42,938 bases of DNA, taken from Clostridia bacterium. Its GTDB lineage: Bacteria; Bacillota; Clostridia; Oscillospirales; CAG-272. The translations under genes were made by a program, and so were the position numbers. The stretch is from assembly GCA_017533565.1 (NCBI GenBank), contig JAFXHU010000021.1, positions 1 to 42,938 of the forward strand, given 5' to 3'. Of the stretch, positions 30,000-38,095 are shown one piece after another. The notes below the pieces were generated by a model. It worked only from the letters and a program-made list of their open reading frames with translations, was not told the DNA's origin and did no database searches. Each line of letters begins with the position of its first letter. Positions within the stretch are counted from its first letter, which is position 1.

Positions 30000-31010
30000 T
30001 TAGTTATCCTCCGAGTCGGTGCTGCCATAGCTGCGCTTGAGCGCCGCCATCAGTGCATCCTCCGTATCGAAATCGTTGTATTTTGCGTTTGATTCGCGCT
30101 TTGCCGAGGACCTCGTGCCCGCGGCGGAAAGACCGTCAAGCCTTTCCTTATCTCTTTGCTCTTTTTCGCTTTTGCGCTTTTGCGCGCGGTAATCCTCGCC
30201 CTTTGTAAGACATTCGGATACGGTTTTACAGCCCGCCTCGTGCCATTCGGTGAGTATTCGGTCCATTCGCGAAAAGGGAACGTTTGCCGACACGGTTTTC
30301 GTTGCCGCGCCGTATGCCGCCGAAATTATTTCCATATCGTAGCCAAGCTCGCACATCCATTTTTTTACGTAGGCAATCTCGGTATCCGAAAGCGGTCGGT
30401 AAATTTCAAATTTATTGCGGAATTCCCATTCCTCGTTGCTCGTCTTTTCAATTTTGCTTATGTAAAGCTCAAGCTCCTCGACGGTATCGATGCCCTTTTT
30501 GGCGAGTCTTTCAACCTCGGTTAAAAGCTTTCGCGGGGTAACGTTTACCCTTCTTTCGCACAGATGCGCGATGAGAATAAGCAAATATTCCTGCGATACC
30601 CCCCTGTCGGTAAGGAGGTATTCCAAATCCTTTATCTCCTCGGGAGATAGGGTCGGCTTTTTCATAAGCCTTGCACATTCGTCGAGAAACTGTGCCAGCT
30701 CTCCGTCGCGCACGTTTCTTGCCACCTCAACGGAGGGCTTGTCGTATCTTTCGTCGGAGCGCCGTCTTTGCTTAAACTCGTCGATTACCGTTTCGCCCTC
30801 GCACTCGGTAATAACGCCGCACTCCTGCCAAAGCACGAGGCTTGCTCGGCATCTCGCCGCCGAGGCTCCCGACACACGTGCGAGGTCCTCTACGCTTGCA
30901 ATTTTTCCGCCGAGGCTTATAAGGGCGAGCAGTATGCGAAGCTCCTCTCGGCTTGCTTCCTGAAAGCCCTCAAGCTCGGTAAGTCCGTCTAAATTTATAT
31001 CAAAGGTCAT
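30000..31010 (-). CDS. dnaD: DnaD-domain replication initiation protein
   Basis: This 336-residue protein works with DnaI in primosome assembly. It has an N-terminal winged-helix region (about 20-90, KIASVEDLARVSGASAARCRASLVLW). Two DnaD/DnaB_2 C-terminal repeats follow, about 120-200 and 205-275; the second includes YDMEIISAAYGAATKTVSANVPFSRMDRILTEWHEAG-type sequence. The C-terminal 55 residues are charged and probably disordered (KRKSEKEQRDKERL). The ATG overlaps the rex stop codon by 4 nt (ATGA), so the two are translationally coupled. Confidence 0.9.
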   Translation of the reverse strand: MTFDINLDGLTELEGFQEASREELRILLALISLGGKIASVEDLARVSGASAARCRASLVLWQECGVITECEGETVIDEFKQRRRSDERYDKPSVEVARNVRDGELAQFLDECARLMKKPTLSPEEIKDLEYLLTDRGVSQEYLLILIAHLCERRVNVTPRKLLTEVERLAKKGIDTVEELELYISKIEKTSNEEWEFRNKFEIYRPLSDTEIAYVKKWMCELGYDMEIISAAYGAATKTVSANVPFSRMDRILTEWHEAGCKTVSECLTKGEDYRAQKRKSEKEQRDKERLDGLSAAGTRSSAKRESNAKYNDFDTEDALMAALKRSYGSTDSEDN

Positions 31011-31702
31011 TCTTCATCCCCGTCGCTTGGCATTTCGCCCTGTGATTTTATTTCATAGCAAAGGGTCATAAGCGAATCGCCAAGATGTATATTTTCTATT
31101 GCAACGTTGCCGCCGCCGAGCGTAAGCTCCGTGCTTGCATAATTCCAAATACCGCGCACTCCCGCAAGCACGAGGGTGGTCGCAACCGAGTTTGCCGCCT
31201 CCTTCGGGACGGTAAGGACTCCGATATCTACCGAGTTTTCGGTGCAAAAATCGTGAAGGTCGTCAATGCTGTAAACGGGAAGCCCGTAGATTTTAGTACC
31301 GATTATGCTCTTGTCAACGTCGAAAAGCGCAAGCTTTTTAACCCCGCGTCTTTCAAACATACGGCTTGCAGCGAGAGCCTTTCCGAGGTTACCCGCCCCG
31401 ACGATAACGGCGCGATACGCCTCGTTTACTCCGAGAAGCTCGCTGATTTTACCGTAAAGGTATTCGATGTTGTAGCCGTAGCCCTGCTGTCCGAAGCCGC
31501 CGAAGCAGTTAAGGTCCTGCCTGATTTGGGAGGCGGTAACTCCCATTATCTTCGAAAGCTCCGCGCTCGATATTCTTCCGCGCCCCTCGCGCAAAAGCTC
31601 GCCGAGAAATCTGTGATAGCGCGGAAGCCTTTTTATTACCGCCGCGGGCACTGCCGTTCTTGTCGTCTCCGCTGCTCTTTGGGTGCTTTGATTTTTATCC
31701 AT
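31007..31702 (-). CDS. rex: Redox-sensing transcriptional repressor Rex
   Basis: Rex senses the NADH/NAD ratio and represses fermentation and respiration genes in Gram-positive bacteria. The 231-residue protein has a winged-helix DNA-binding domain (about 20-90, with ISSAELSKIMGVTASQIRQDLNCFG). The Rossmann domain contains VIVGAGNLGKALA and the dimer-swapped C-terminal helix. The GQQGYGYNIEYLY segment is typical. It lies 16 nt after tsaD and overlaps dnaD. Rex could regulate the BMC alcohol/aldehyde pathway elsewhere in the genome, but I see no clear Rex operator within the window. Confidence 0.95.
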   Translation of the reverse strand: MDKNQSTQRAAETTRTAVPAAVIKRLPRYHRFLGELLREGRGRISSAELSKIMGVTASQIRQDLNCFGGFGQQGYGYNIEYLYGKISELLGVNEAYRAVIVGAGNLGKALAASRMFERRGVKKLALFDVDKSIIGTKIYGLPVYSIDDLHDFCTENSVDIGVLTVPKEAANSVATTLVLAGVRGIWNYASTELTLGGGNVAIENIHLGDSLMTLCYEIKSQGEMPSDGDEE

Positions 31703-31718
31703 TTGTCAAGCCTCCTTG

Positions 31719-32798
31719 TTAATCTATGCTGTCTGCCGCGCTCGCGTTGAGCGAGGTATCTGCTCTTTTTCCCGCCATAAAATCGTAGTAGCCCTGTGCC
31801 GCAATCATTGCCGCATTATCTCCGCAAAGTGACACGGGTGGCATATAAAGCCGCACTCCCTTTGCCGCGGCAAGCTCCGAAAGCCGTCTGCGGAGGTGGG
31901 AATTTGCCGCAACTCCGCCCGAAAGCACGAGGTCCTCGCCGGGGAAGCGGTCAAGAGCCATAGAGAGCTTTTTGGAAACACCCTCCACCGCCTCGTAGGT
32001 ATAGCGCGCGGCGAAAAGCGCGCGGGGAAGCTCTATACCCCTTTGCTCGTATTTATGTATGAGATTTATTGCCGCGGTTTTAAGCCCCGAGAAGGAAAAA
32101 TCGAGGCTGTCGTCCTTTACCGCGGGGGAGGGAAGCAGCATTTCGGGGTTGCGGTACGCCTCGCTCCTCTTGTATTTTTTGTGAAAGCCGACGGGGTCGC
32201 CCGTTGCCTCGGTAAAGCCCTCGGTAGAAAGCTCGTCAAAGCCTCGTCCCGCGGGGTAGGGAATGCCGATAATGCGTCCGATTTTGTCAAACGCCTCGCC
32301 GATAGCGTCGTCCCTCGTTTCTCCGAGAGTCACGGTGGTGCAGTAATCGGGCACTCGGTAAATCGCCGTATGTCCGCCCGAAACGGTAAGAGCGATGAAC
32401 GGAGGTCTCGGCACCTCCTCTCCCGAAAGATACGCCGCCGCGATATGTCCCTTTATGTGGTCAACGGCTACAAGAGGCTTGTTATTCGCAAAGGCAAGAG
32501 CCTTCGCGAAATTCACTCCGACAAGAAGCGCACCGATAAGCCCGGGGTTGGAGGTTACGGCAATCGCATCGATTTCCGCCATAGTCACGCCCGCCGCCTC
32601 CATAGCCTCGTAGGTTATGGAGCTTATTGCCTCGATGTGCGCGCGGCTTGCGATTTCGGGCACGACTCCGCCGTAAAGACGGTGGGTGTCAACCTGCGAC
32701 GCTATGATATTTGATTTTATGATAAAGCGCTCGCCCTCGCGCGCAACGACTGCGGCGGAGGTTTCGTCACACGAGCTTTCAAATGCTAAAATATTCAT
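31719..32798 (-). CDS. tsaD: TsaD, tRNA N6-adenosine threonylcarbamoyltransferase
   Basis: TsaD transfers the threonylcarbamoyl group from TC-AMP to A37 of ANN-decoding tRNAs, acting with TsaB and TsaE (not seen here). The 359-residue protein starts MNILAFESSCDETSAAVV, with the family metal-binding HIKGHIAAAY and the nucleotide-binding TVSGGHTAIY. It ends with the SGGVAANSHLRRRL region and SLCGDNAAMIA. Start 32798 follows GAGGA at 7 nt; the longer frame to 32867 adds non-conserved residues. TcdA, which modifies t6A further, is encoded about 17 kb away in this window. Confidence 0.96.
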   Translation of the reverse strand: MNILAFESSCDETSAAVVAREGERFIIKSNIIASQVDTHRLYGGVVPEIASRAHIEAISSITYEAMEAAGVTMAEIDAIAVTSNPGLIGALLVGVNFAKALAFANNKPLVAVDHIKGHIAAAYLSGEEVPRPPFIALTVSGGHTAIYRVPDYCTTVTLGETRDDAIGEAFDKIGRIIGIPYPAGRGFDELSTEGFTEATGDPVGFHKKYKRSEAYRNPEMLLPSPAVKDDSLDFSFSGLKTAAINLIHKYEQRGIELPRALFAARYTYEAVEGVSKKLSMALDRFPGEDLVLSGGVAANSHLRRRLSELAAAKGVRLYMPPVSLCGDNAAMIAAQGYYDFMAGKRADTSLNASAADSID

Positions 32799-32825
32799 TG
32801 CTTGTCCTCGTTTTTGGGGTTTGGT

Positions 32826-32891
32826 TGGGCGGAATGCTCCGCCCCGTGTTAATTTTTCGCTTGGCAATACCCCATAAATCCCTTGCCAAGC
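32826..32891. other. Two hairpins in the rimI-tsaD gap, with the GTGTTAA motif
   Basis: GGGCGGA/TCCGCCC pair around ATGC, and CTTGGCAA (near 32861) pairs with TTGCCAAG (near 32884). Between them lies CCCCGTGTTAATTTTT (from 32842), a variant of the dispersed motif. This 120-nt gap is larger than the others in the operon and may be an internal regulatory or processing site. Confidence 0.45.
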
Positions 32892-32918
32892 GCCCGTAAT
32901 CGATTTTGCGCCCTTATG

Positions 32919-33371
32919 TCAGCCCTCAAGGTCGGCGCGGCTTGCCCGTATCATTATTACCGCGTCCTCCGTCGGGTCCTTGTAGTAATTTTTCCTTACC
33001 GATACCTCTTTAAAGCCGTAGGAGAGATACAGCCTTCGCGCGGCAACGTTGCTTGCGCGCACCTCCAAAAACGCGGTTTCAAGACCCACGCCGCGGGAGG
33101 TTTTCATAGCGTAGTCCAAAAGGCGGTAGCCGTAGCCGCGCCTTCTGTATTCGGGGTCAACCGCGACTCTGTAAATCTCCCCCTCGGGAGCGATTATGCG
33201 ACCCGCGACGAAGGCAACGAGCCTTTCACCCTCGACTGCGCTAAAGCACATTGCCCCCTCGGTGCAAATGAGGTCGGCAAAGTCCCTTTCGCTCCACGGG
33301 TCGGGAAAGCACCTCGCCTCAAGAGCCGCCATTTTCGGAGCGTCAAACGGAGTAGAGCGTCTGAAATCCAT
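32919..33371 (-). CDS. rimI: RimI-type ribosomal-protein N-acetyltransferase
   Basis: This 150-residue GNAT-fold enzyme presumably acetylates the N-terminus of ribosomal protein S18, as RimI does. The acetyl-CoA-binding motif RVAVDPEYRRRGYGYRLLDYAM is typical, as is the N-terminal segment PKMAALEARCFPDPWSERDF and the C-terminal VRASNVAARRLYLSYGFKEVSVRKNYY. It lies upstream of tsaD, the common pairing in Bacillota (often tsaB-rimI-tsaD, but tsaB is absent here). Twelve nt separate it from rbfA. The exact substrate is not proved by sequence. Confidence 0.9.
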   Translation of the reverse strand: MDFRRSTPFDAPKMAALEARCFPDPWSERDFADLICTEGAMCFSAVEGERLVAFVAGRIIAPEGEIYRVAVDPEYRRRGYGYRLLDYAMKTSRGVGLETAFLEVRASNVAARRLYLSYGFKEVSVRKNYYKDPTEDAVIMIRASRADLEG

Positions 33372-33383
33372 ACACGCCCCCGC

Positions 33384-33752
33384 TTATTCCCCGTCCGAAG
33401 TCGATTCGGAGCTGTCCGCCGTCTTGATTTCCTCAAGGATTTTCGCAATTCGCGCGCCATGCTCGATTGAGCCGTCCTTTACGAAATTAAGCTCGGGAGT
33501 TATACGCAGATTAAGCGTTACCGCAAGGTGGTGACGGAGCATACCCGTGCATTTTTTAAGACCCTCCGCCGCCTCCTTCCAGTCGCCCATACAGGAAAAA
33601 TAGACCGTCGCGTATTTAAGGTCGGGAGCAACCTCCGCCCTCGTTATGCTGACGAAGTTATTTACAACCTTCGGCTCTCTTACGTTGCCGAGCGCGATTG
33701 CAAGCTCCTTTGCTACCGCATCGTTTATTCTTCCGCGTCTGTATTTTGCCAT
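33384..33752 (-). CDS. rbfA: Ribosome-binding factor A
   Basis: RbfA is a KH-fold assembly factor of the 30S subunit. The 122-residue protein starts MAKYRRGRINDAVAKELAIAL. It has the core ITRAEVAPDLKYATVYFSCMG and HLAVTLNLRITPELNFVKDGSIEHGARI, which are characteristic. Start 33752 follows GAGGA; the much longer ORF extending to 34025 runs through an intergenic tandem repeat and part of murI and is not coding upstream of this point. It lies in the minus-strand operon between murI and rimI. Confidence 0.95.
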   Translation of the reverse strand: MAKYRRGRINDAVAKELAIALGNVREPKVVNNFVSITRAEVAPDLKYATVYFSCMGDWKEAAEGLKKCTGMLRHHLAVTLNLRITPELNFVKDGSIEHGARIAKILEEIKTADSSESTSDGE

Positions 33753-33814
33753 TTTTACGTCCTCGCTTTTTATTTGCTTGCCCCGTCTTGGGGCTTCTTT
33801 ATTTTTCGTTGTTT

Positions 33815-33874
33815 TTTCGCTTAAATACGCGGGGCGTTGCCGCCTTTCGCTCAAATACGCAGGGCGTTGCCGCC
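33815..33874. repeat. 30-bp tandem duplication at the 3' end of murI
   Basis: Units 33815-33844 and 33845-33874 share 28 of 30 bases. The second unit contains the last codons and stop codon of murI, so the first is a duplicated gene tail just downstream. Read on the minus strand, the duplicate would again encode GGNAPRI and a stop codon. Confidence 0.85.
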
Positions 33875-34543
33875 TTTCGTTTTGAAAACGTAGTCTATTC
33901 CGCCCTCTCCGCTTGCCGTGGGTATAAGCTCCGCACCGATTTGCGCCGAGTCCACGACGTGCCTTATTCCAAGCTCCGCACCGAGCCTTTCCGCAAGCCC
34001 CTTGATTGATGAAAAGTGCGTACACCCGAGAATAAGCGTGTCACAGCCCCGCGCCCCCTGTAAAAGCTCGCGGAGCATTTTTTCGGTTGACGGGGAAAGT
34101 GCCCCGTCGCTTTCGCCTCCGTCTATAATCCCGACGAGCGGCTGTGCCTCTATCTCGACAACCTCCCGTTCCGAAATTGCCCGTGCAAAGGCGTGGGAGG
34201 CAACCGTCCTACCCGTTGCGATAACTGCGATTTTGGATTTTGAAAGCTCCTCGGCTCGCCTTGCCGTTCTTGAAAGAATGGGATAAACTCCCCGTTTGTC
34301 CTCCACGGAGTCGAATACCGTGCAGGCGGTGCAGCAGGCTATTATTATCCTCTGCGCCCCCATTCGTCTTAACCAAGCCAAATTTTCGTTTACTATGCCC
34401 GAAAGCTCGAAATCTCTCTTTGTGCCGTAAGGAGCGCGCCCCCTGTCGCAAAGGAAGATTACGTCGTCCGCGCGGTTTCTCGCTCTTGCAAAGCGAAGAA
34501 GGTTCTTGCCGCCCTCTCCGCTGTCGAAGATGCCGAGGGTCAT
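33851..34543 (-). CDS. murI: Glutamate racemase
   Basis: This 230-residue protein belongs to the aspartate/glutamate racemase family and makes D-glutamate for peptidoglycan. The N-terminal LGIFDSGEGG and the second active-site motif LGCTHFSSI are conserved, with His and Cys present. The first catalytic region reads ACCTACT rather than ACNTAS, so the Asn after the catalytic Cys is replaced by another Cys and the usual Ser by Cys. The protein is also short (typical 260-270). The gene overlaps ddl by 4 nt and lies in a cell-wall pair with it. Activity may be altered, though the operon context argues it is the functional enzyme. Confidence 0.85.
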   Translation of the reverse strand: MTLGIFDSGEGGKNLLRFARARNRADDVIFLCDRGRAPYGTKRDFELSGIVNENLAWLRRMGAQRIIIACCTACTVFDSVEDKRGVYPILSRTARRAEELSKSKIAVIATGRTVASHAFARAISEREVVEIEAQPLVGIIDGGESDGALSPSTEKMLRELLQGARGCDTLILGCTHFSSIKGLAERLGAELGIRHVVDSAQIGAELIPTASGEGGIDYVFKTKGGNALRI

Positions 34544-35580
34544 CTATTTGCCGCGTCCTCGACGAGCAGGTTGAAAAGCTCACCCTCGTCTATTCCCGCC
34601 GCCCTCATAAGCGCGGGATAAAGGCTGTCTTTCGTAAAGCCGGGGAGAGTGTTAATCTCGTTGAAAAGCAGCCGCCCGTCCGAGAGGAAAAAGTCGATAC
34701 GCGCCGTGCCGCAAAGCGAAGCCGCCTCGCAAAGCCTTACCGCGTATTCGCGTATTTTTTCGGCAACGCCGCCGCTTATATCCGCGGGGCATACCGTTTG
34801 CGTGCTGCCGCCGTATTTTTTGTCAAAGTCGTAAAACCCGTTGCAAAGCACCTCGCCAACGGGCGAAAGAATATGCCGTCCGCGAAGAAATAAAGCCCCG
34901 ATTTCAAGCTCCCGCTTGCCGTCAATAAACTCCTCGATAAGCACCTCGCCGTAAAGCGCGGCGCGGCGAAATACGGAGGTAAGCTCCGCCTCGTCCCTTG
35001 CGGCTCCCGCTCCAACCGAGCTGCCAAGCCTTCTTGGCTTTACGAAAACGGGAAAGCCGATTTGCCTTGCCGCCCGAGCCGCGTCCTCAAGGCTTGCCGC
35101 CCTTGGAAGCGATACGCCGCGTGCGGTCGGTATGCCGATTTGCTCCGCAAGCGCGCGTGTAAAGCCCTTGTCGATGCAGACCGCACCCGTGATTACGTCA
35201 GCCCCCGTAAAGGGAATGCCCGCCGAATCAAGCGCGCCCTGAATCCGCCCGTCCTCGCCGTAATCTCCGTGCAAAAGCGGTATGGCGCAGTCAACGGGAA
35301 GTATTTTTTCACCGTCGAAAAGTCCGCAAAGCTCCCCCGCTCGGCAGGGAAAGACCTCCCTTTTATGCGAGGCGCGGTATGTATCATGCCCGCTCGGTGA
35401 AGGGACTCCGTCCGAAAGCCACCAAGCACCCGCCTTGTCGATAAAAACGCATAAAAGCTCGTATTTTCGTCTGTCTATAACGCTCCAAACGTATTCGGCG
35501 CTTGCGATGGATACCGAATGCTCGCACCCCCGACCGCCGTAAAGCAGAGCGATTTTTCTTTTGCCGTTTGTCAAATTCAT
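34540..35580 (-). CDS. ddl: D-alanine--D-alanine ligase
   Basis: This 346-residue ATP-grasp ligase joins two D-Ala for peptidoglycan. The N-terminal IALLYGGRGCEHSVSIASAE, PLLHGDYGEDGRIQGALD, and the nucleotide-binding FVKPRRLGSSVGAGAARD are diagnostic. So are the C-terminal metal site LLFNEINTLPGFT and the RIDFF segment. The sequence FYDFDKKYGGST occupies the omega-loop region, with Tyr as in the normal ligase rather than the Van D-lactate type. The ORF can begin at GTG 35583 or ATG 35580; I prefer the ATG, which has GAGG just upstream, closer than ideal. Its end overlaps murI by 4 nt. Confidence 0.95.
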   Translation of the reverse strand: MNLTNGKRKIALLYGGRGCEHSVSIASAEYVWSVIDRRKYELLCVFIDKAGAWWLSDGVPSPSGHDTYRASHKREVFPCRAGELCGLFDGEKILPVDCAIPLLHGDYGEDGRIQGALDSAGIPFTGADVITGAVCIDKGFTRALAEQIGIPTARGVSLPRAASLEDAARAARQIGFPVFVKPRRLGSSVGAGAARDEAELTSVFRRAALYGEVLIEEFIDGKRELEIGALFLRGRHILSPVGEVLCNGFYDFDKKYGGSTQTVCPADISGGVAEKIREYAVRLCEAASLCGTARIDFFLSDGRLLFNEINTLPGFTKDSLYPALMRAAGIDEGELFNLLVEDAANR

Positions 35581-35714
35581 CACCTCGCCACATTCTATGA
35601 CGGGCGGAGTGTTGTGGTGAATTGCAGCTCGGTTGGGAGTGCCAACGACGGCCGCGAGGCGGTTTAGGGTCGCCTCGGCTTCCTATATTGAGCAGTTAAA
35701 CGGGCGTGCCCGCT

Positions 35715-36536
35715 TTATTTGCCCTTCGTTATAACGGCAACCCTGTCGTTGCCCGAATAGTCACGTAAAATTTCGATTTTTGCGTTATTCTCGCCTGCAA
35801 GCCGCCGCAAAAGCTCCGCTTGGTCAAAGCCGATTTCAAACGCCAAAAATCCGTTTTCCTTTATCATTGAAAGACCGAGAGGGACGAGCCTTTCGTAAAA
35901 AGCTGCTCCCCCGTTTTCTGCGACGAGCGCGATTTTCGGCTCGCAAAAAAGCTCCGGCTCAAGCTCGGCGTAAGCCTCGCCCGCGATATACGGCGGGTTG
36001 GAAAGCACCGCAAAATATTCGCCGTGGGGACTTTTAAAATTTTCGCCGAGAAGGTCGGCTTTTATAAACGAAATTCTATCGCAAACGCCGTTTATCTCGG
36101 CGTTTGCCCTCGCAAGTCGGAGCGCTCCGTCCGAAATATCCACCGCAACGGCGGTAGTATCTTGCGTGCCGCAAAGCGTGGAAATTGCAATACAGCCGCT
36201 TCCCGTGCAAAGGTCGATAAAGCGTTCCCCCCGCGGTATGCCTTTCATTGCATATTCCACGAGAATTTCGGTGTCGGAGCGCGGGATAAGGCAGTCGGGA
36301 GATACCCGATAAACCTCGTTACAAAACGCAACCTCGCCGATTATGTACTGAAGCGGCTCGCGCTTCATTCGGCGTAAAATCGCCGCCTCGGCCTCCTTTG
36401 ATGCGACGGCATCGGGTCGGGTCAAAAGCGTAGCCCTGTCCACCCCGTCGAAATGCGAAAAAATTTCTCTTGCATCGTGCGCCGCGGAGTCTATGCCCGC
36501 CGCCCTTAAAAGGGCTATCGCCTCGTTAAGCGTCAT
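35715..36536 (-). CDS. prmC: Release factor glutamine methyltransferase PrmC/HemK
   Basis: PrmC methylates the GGQ glutamine of release factors. The 273-residue SAM-dependent enzyme has an N-terminal helical substrate domain (MTLNEAIALLRAAGIDSAAHDAREIF). The SAM loop FIDLCTGSGCIAI and the catalytic NPPY (LSNPPYIAGEAY) follow, then EIGFDQAELLRRL near the end. Start 36536 overlaps the upstream yqhQ gene by 11 nt, implying translational coupling; the ORF's longer upstream extension lies in another frame of yqhQ. A 134-nt spacer with hairpins separates it from ddl. Confidence 0.93.
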   Translation of the reverse strand: MTLNEAIALLRAAGIDSAAHDAREIFSHFDGVDRATLLTRPDAVASKEAEAAILRRMKREPLQYIIGEVAFCNEVYRVSPDCLIPRSDTEILVEYAMKGIPRGERFIDLCTGSGCIAISTLCGTQDTTAVAVDISDGALRLARANAEINGVCDRISFIKADLLGENFKSPHGEYFAVLSNPPYIAGEAYAELEPELFCEPKIALVAENGGAAFYERLVPLGLSMIKENGFLAFEIGFDQAELLRRLAGENNAKIEILRDYSGNDRVAVITKGK

Positions 36537-37854
36537 TTTCGTCGGTGTCGTCGGAGCTGTCAGCTGCGGTGCATTCCCCGCTTGTGTCTGCCGCTTCGTT
36601 TGCGGCGGGGTGGTCACCGTCGGTGTCGTCGGCTTCGTCTGCCTCGCTTACCGTGATTTTCGGCTCTGTCGCAACGTCAACAATCGGTGTGTCAATTCCG
36701 ATTTCGGGAAGGTCGAATGCGCCCTCGCTTGCGGCGCTGCTCGCTGTATCTCTATTTTCGCTTTCGCCATCGGCTGTGCCGTCGTCCTCGCAACCTTCGC
36801 TTGTGTTTTCGGGCTTCGGCTCCCATTCGCGATTGTTGAAAAACTCCATATACTCGGGATACTCGTCGCGGAGCGCGCACTTTATCGAGGTGATAGCAAC
36901 CTCGAGCATATCGAGCGTCGGCTCCTTCGTGGTAAGCCTTTGCACCCAAAGACCGGGCGCGGAAATAACGCGGGTAAATAGGTTGTCGTGCTTTCCCGCA
37001 AGCATAAGGACCTCGTATCCGATGCCCATCGTAATCGGTAAAAGCAAAATCTTTATGCCGGATACGGCAAGCGAATATATTATATCGGAGGGGAAAAGTG
37101 CCTTTGACGGGAGAATAAATCTCACGAAAATGCCGATAAAAACTCCGATAAGAATCATAAGAAACATAAAGCTCGTGCCGCATCTCGGGTGAAAGCGGGT
37201 GTGCTTTTTTGCGTTTTCGGGGGTAAGCTCCTCGCCCGCCTCAAAGCAGGCAATCGACTTATGCTCCGCACCGTGATACATAAAGGTGCGCTTTATATCA
37301 GGCATAAGAATAACGAGAGAAAGATAGGCAAGGAATATGCCGATTTTCACAAGACCCTCTAAGACTGCGACGGTTACGACCCCAAACGGGAGAGCGTTAA
37401 GCACCGTTGTGAAAAACCACTCGATACCGTCGGCAATGACGGAGGGAAGCACGAAGAAAAGTCCTAGAGCCAGCGCAAGACCAAGCACCACGCCAAGCAC
37501 CATTACAACGTCAACCGTGCCAACCGCGCTTTTTCCCTCCGCTCTTCTTTTTTCCTTTTTCGCCTTTTCCTTCTCGTCCTCAAGCTCCAGCGCCTCCGCA
37601 GAGATTTCAAGCGTCTTTACCGAAAGCTTCATCATCTCGATAAAATTAACGAAGCCGCGTATTACGGGGAGGTTAAGCAGCTTTTTTTCCTTTCTTACCG
37701 AAACGAATTTATCGTCGGTAACGACGAGCGAGCCGTCCTCCTTGCGACAGGTGGTGACCGTCCTCTCGCCCGCCTTCATCATCACGCCCTCAAGCACGGC
37801 CTGTCCGCCGACCTTGTTAAGGCGGGAGCAATCTATGTTACATTCCTTTTTCAT
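36526..37854 (-). CDS. yqhQ: DUF1385/YqhQ-family membrane protein with acidic C-terminal tail
   Basis: This 442-residue protein belongs to DUF1385 (YqhQ of Bacillus), a membrane family of unknown biochemical role that is often next to prmC and prfA. The family motifs GGQAVLEGVMMKAGERTV near the N-terminus and MYHGAEHKSIACFEAGE in the middle are present. So is FHPRCGTSFMFLMI, with about six membrane segments. The last about 110 residues form an unusual acidic, Asp/Glu/Ser/Ala-rich tail that is probably disordered. Start 37854 follows AAGGAAGG; the ORF upstream of it is not conserved. It heads the long minus-strand operon. Confidence 0.92.
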   Translation of the reverse strand: MKKECNIDCSRLNKVGGQAVLEGVMMKAGERTVTTCRKEDGSLVVTDDKFVSVRKEKKLLNLPVIRGFVNFIEMMKLSVKTLEISAEALELEDEKEKAKKEKRRAEGKSAVGTVDVVMVLGVVLGLALALGLFFVLPSVIADGIEWFFTTVLNALPFGVVTVAVLEGLVKIGIFLAYLSLVILMPDIKRTFMYHGAEHKSIACFEAGEELTPENAKKHTRFHPRCGTSFMFLMILIGVFIGIFVRFILPSKALFPSDIIYSLAVSGIKILLLPITMGIGYEVLMLAGKHDNLFTRVISAPGLWVQRLTTKEPTLDMLEVAITSIKCALRDEYPEYMEFFNNREWEPKPENTSEGCEDDGTADGESENRDTASSAASEGAFDLPEIGIDTPIVDVATEPKITVSEADEADDTDGDHPAANEAADTSGECTAADSSDDTDENDA

Positions 37855-37941
37855 TTTATGTAGCCTTCCTTTCCGACCCACGGGATAAAATGCTCGCCCG
37901 CGTGCAGACACCTGCGCGTAGCGTATGGGTCGCGATATTAT

Positions 37942-37970
37942 ATTATAGCACACGTAAACGGAAAAATAAA
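37942..37970 (-). promoter_or_regulatory. Promoter of the yqhQ-to-dnaI operon
   Basis: On the minus strand TATAAT (37947-37942) has a full extended -10 (TGTGC) and a weak -35 (TTTATT, 37970-37965) at 17 nt. Confidence 0.65.
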
Positions 37971-38017
37971 TAGATTTTATAAAATTTTAAAAATAATGCC
38001 ATAAATCTCCTTCGCAC

Positions 38018-38047
38018 TTGACACGCGGCACGCCCGTGTTGTATAAT
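38018..38047 (+). promoter_or_regulatory. Promoter of manA
   Basis: TTGACA (38018-38023) and TATAAT (38042-38047) are both perfect hexamers, 18 nt apart. Confidence 0.88.
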
Positions 38048-38095
38048 CGGTATGTAAAAAAAGCCGTATCGTCGGTATATAAAACGGAGGAGATT

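Noticed and set aside
33776-33800. GCCCCGTCTTGGGGC hairpin as a terminator between murI and rbfA.
   Set aside because: On the minus strand no T-run follows, and the genes continue in the same direction as an operon.
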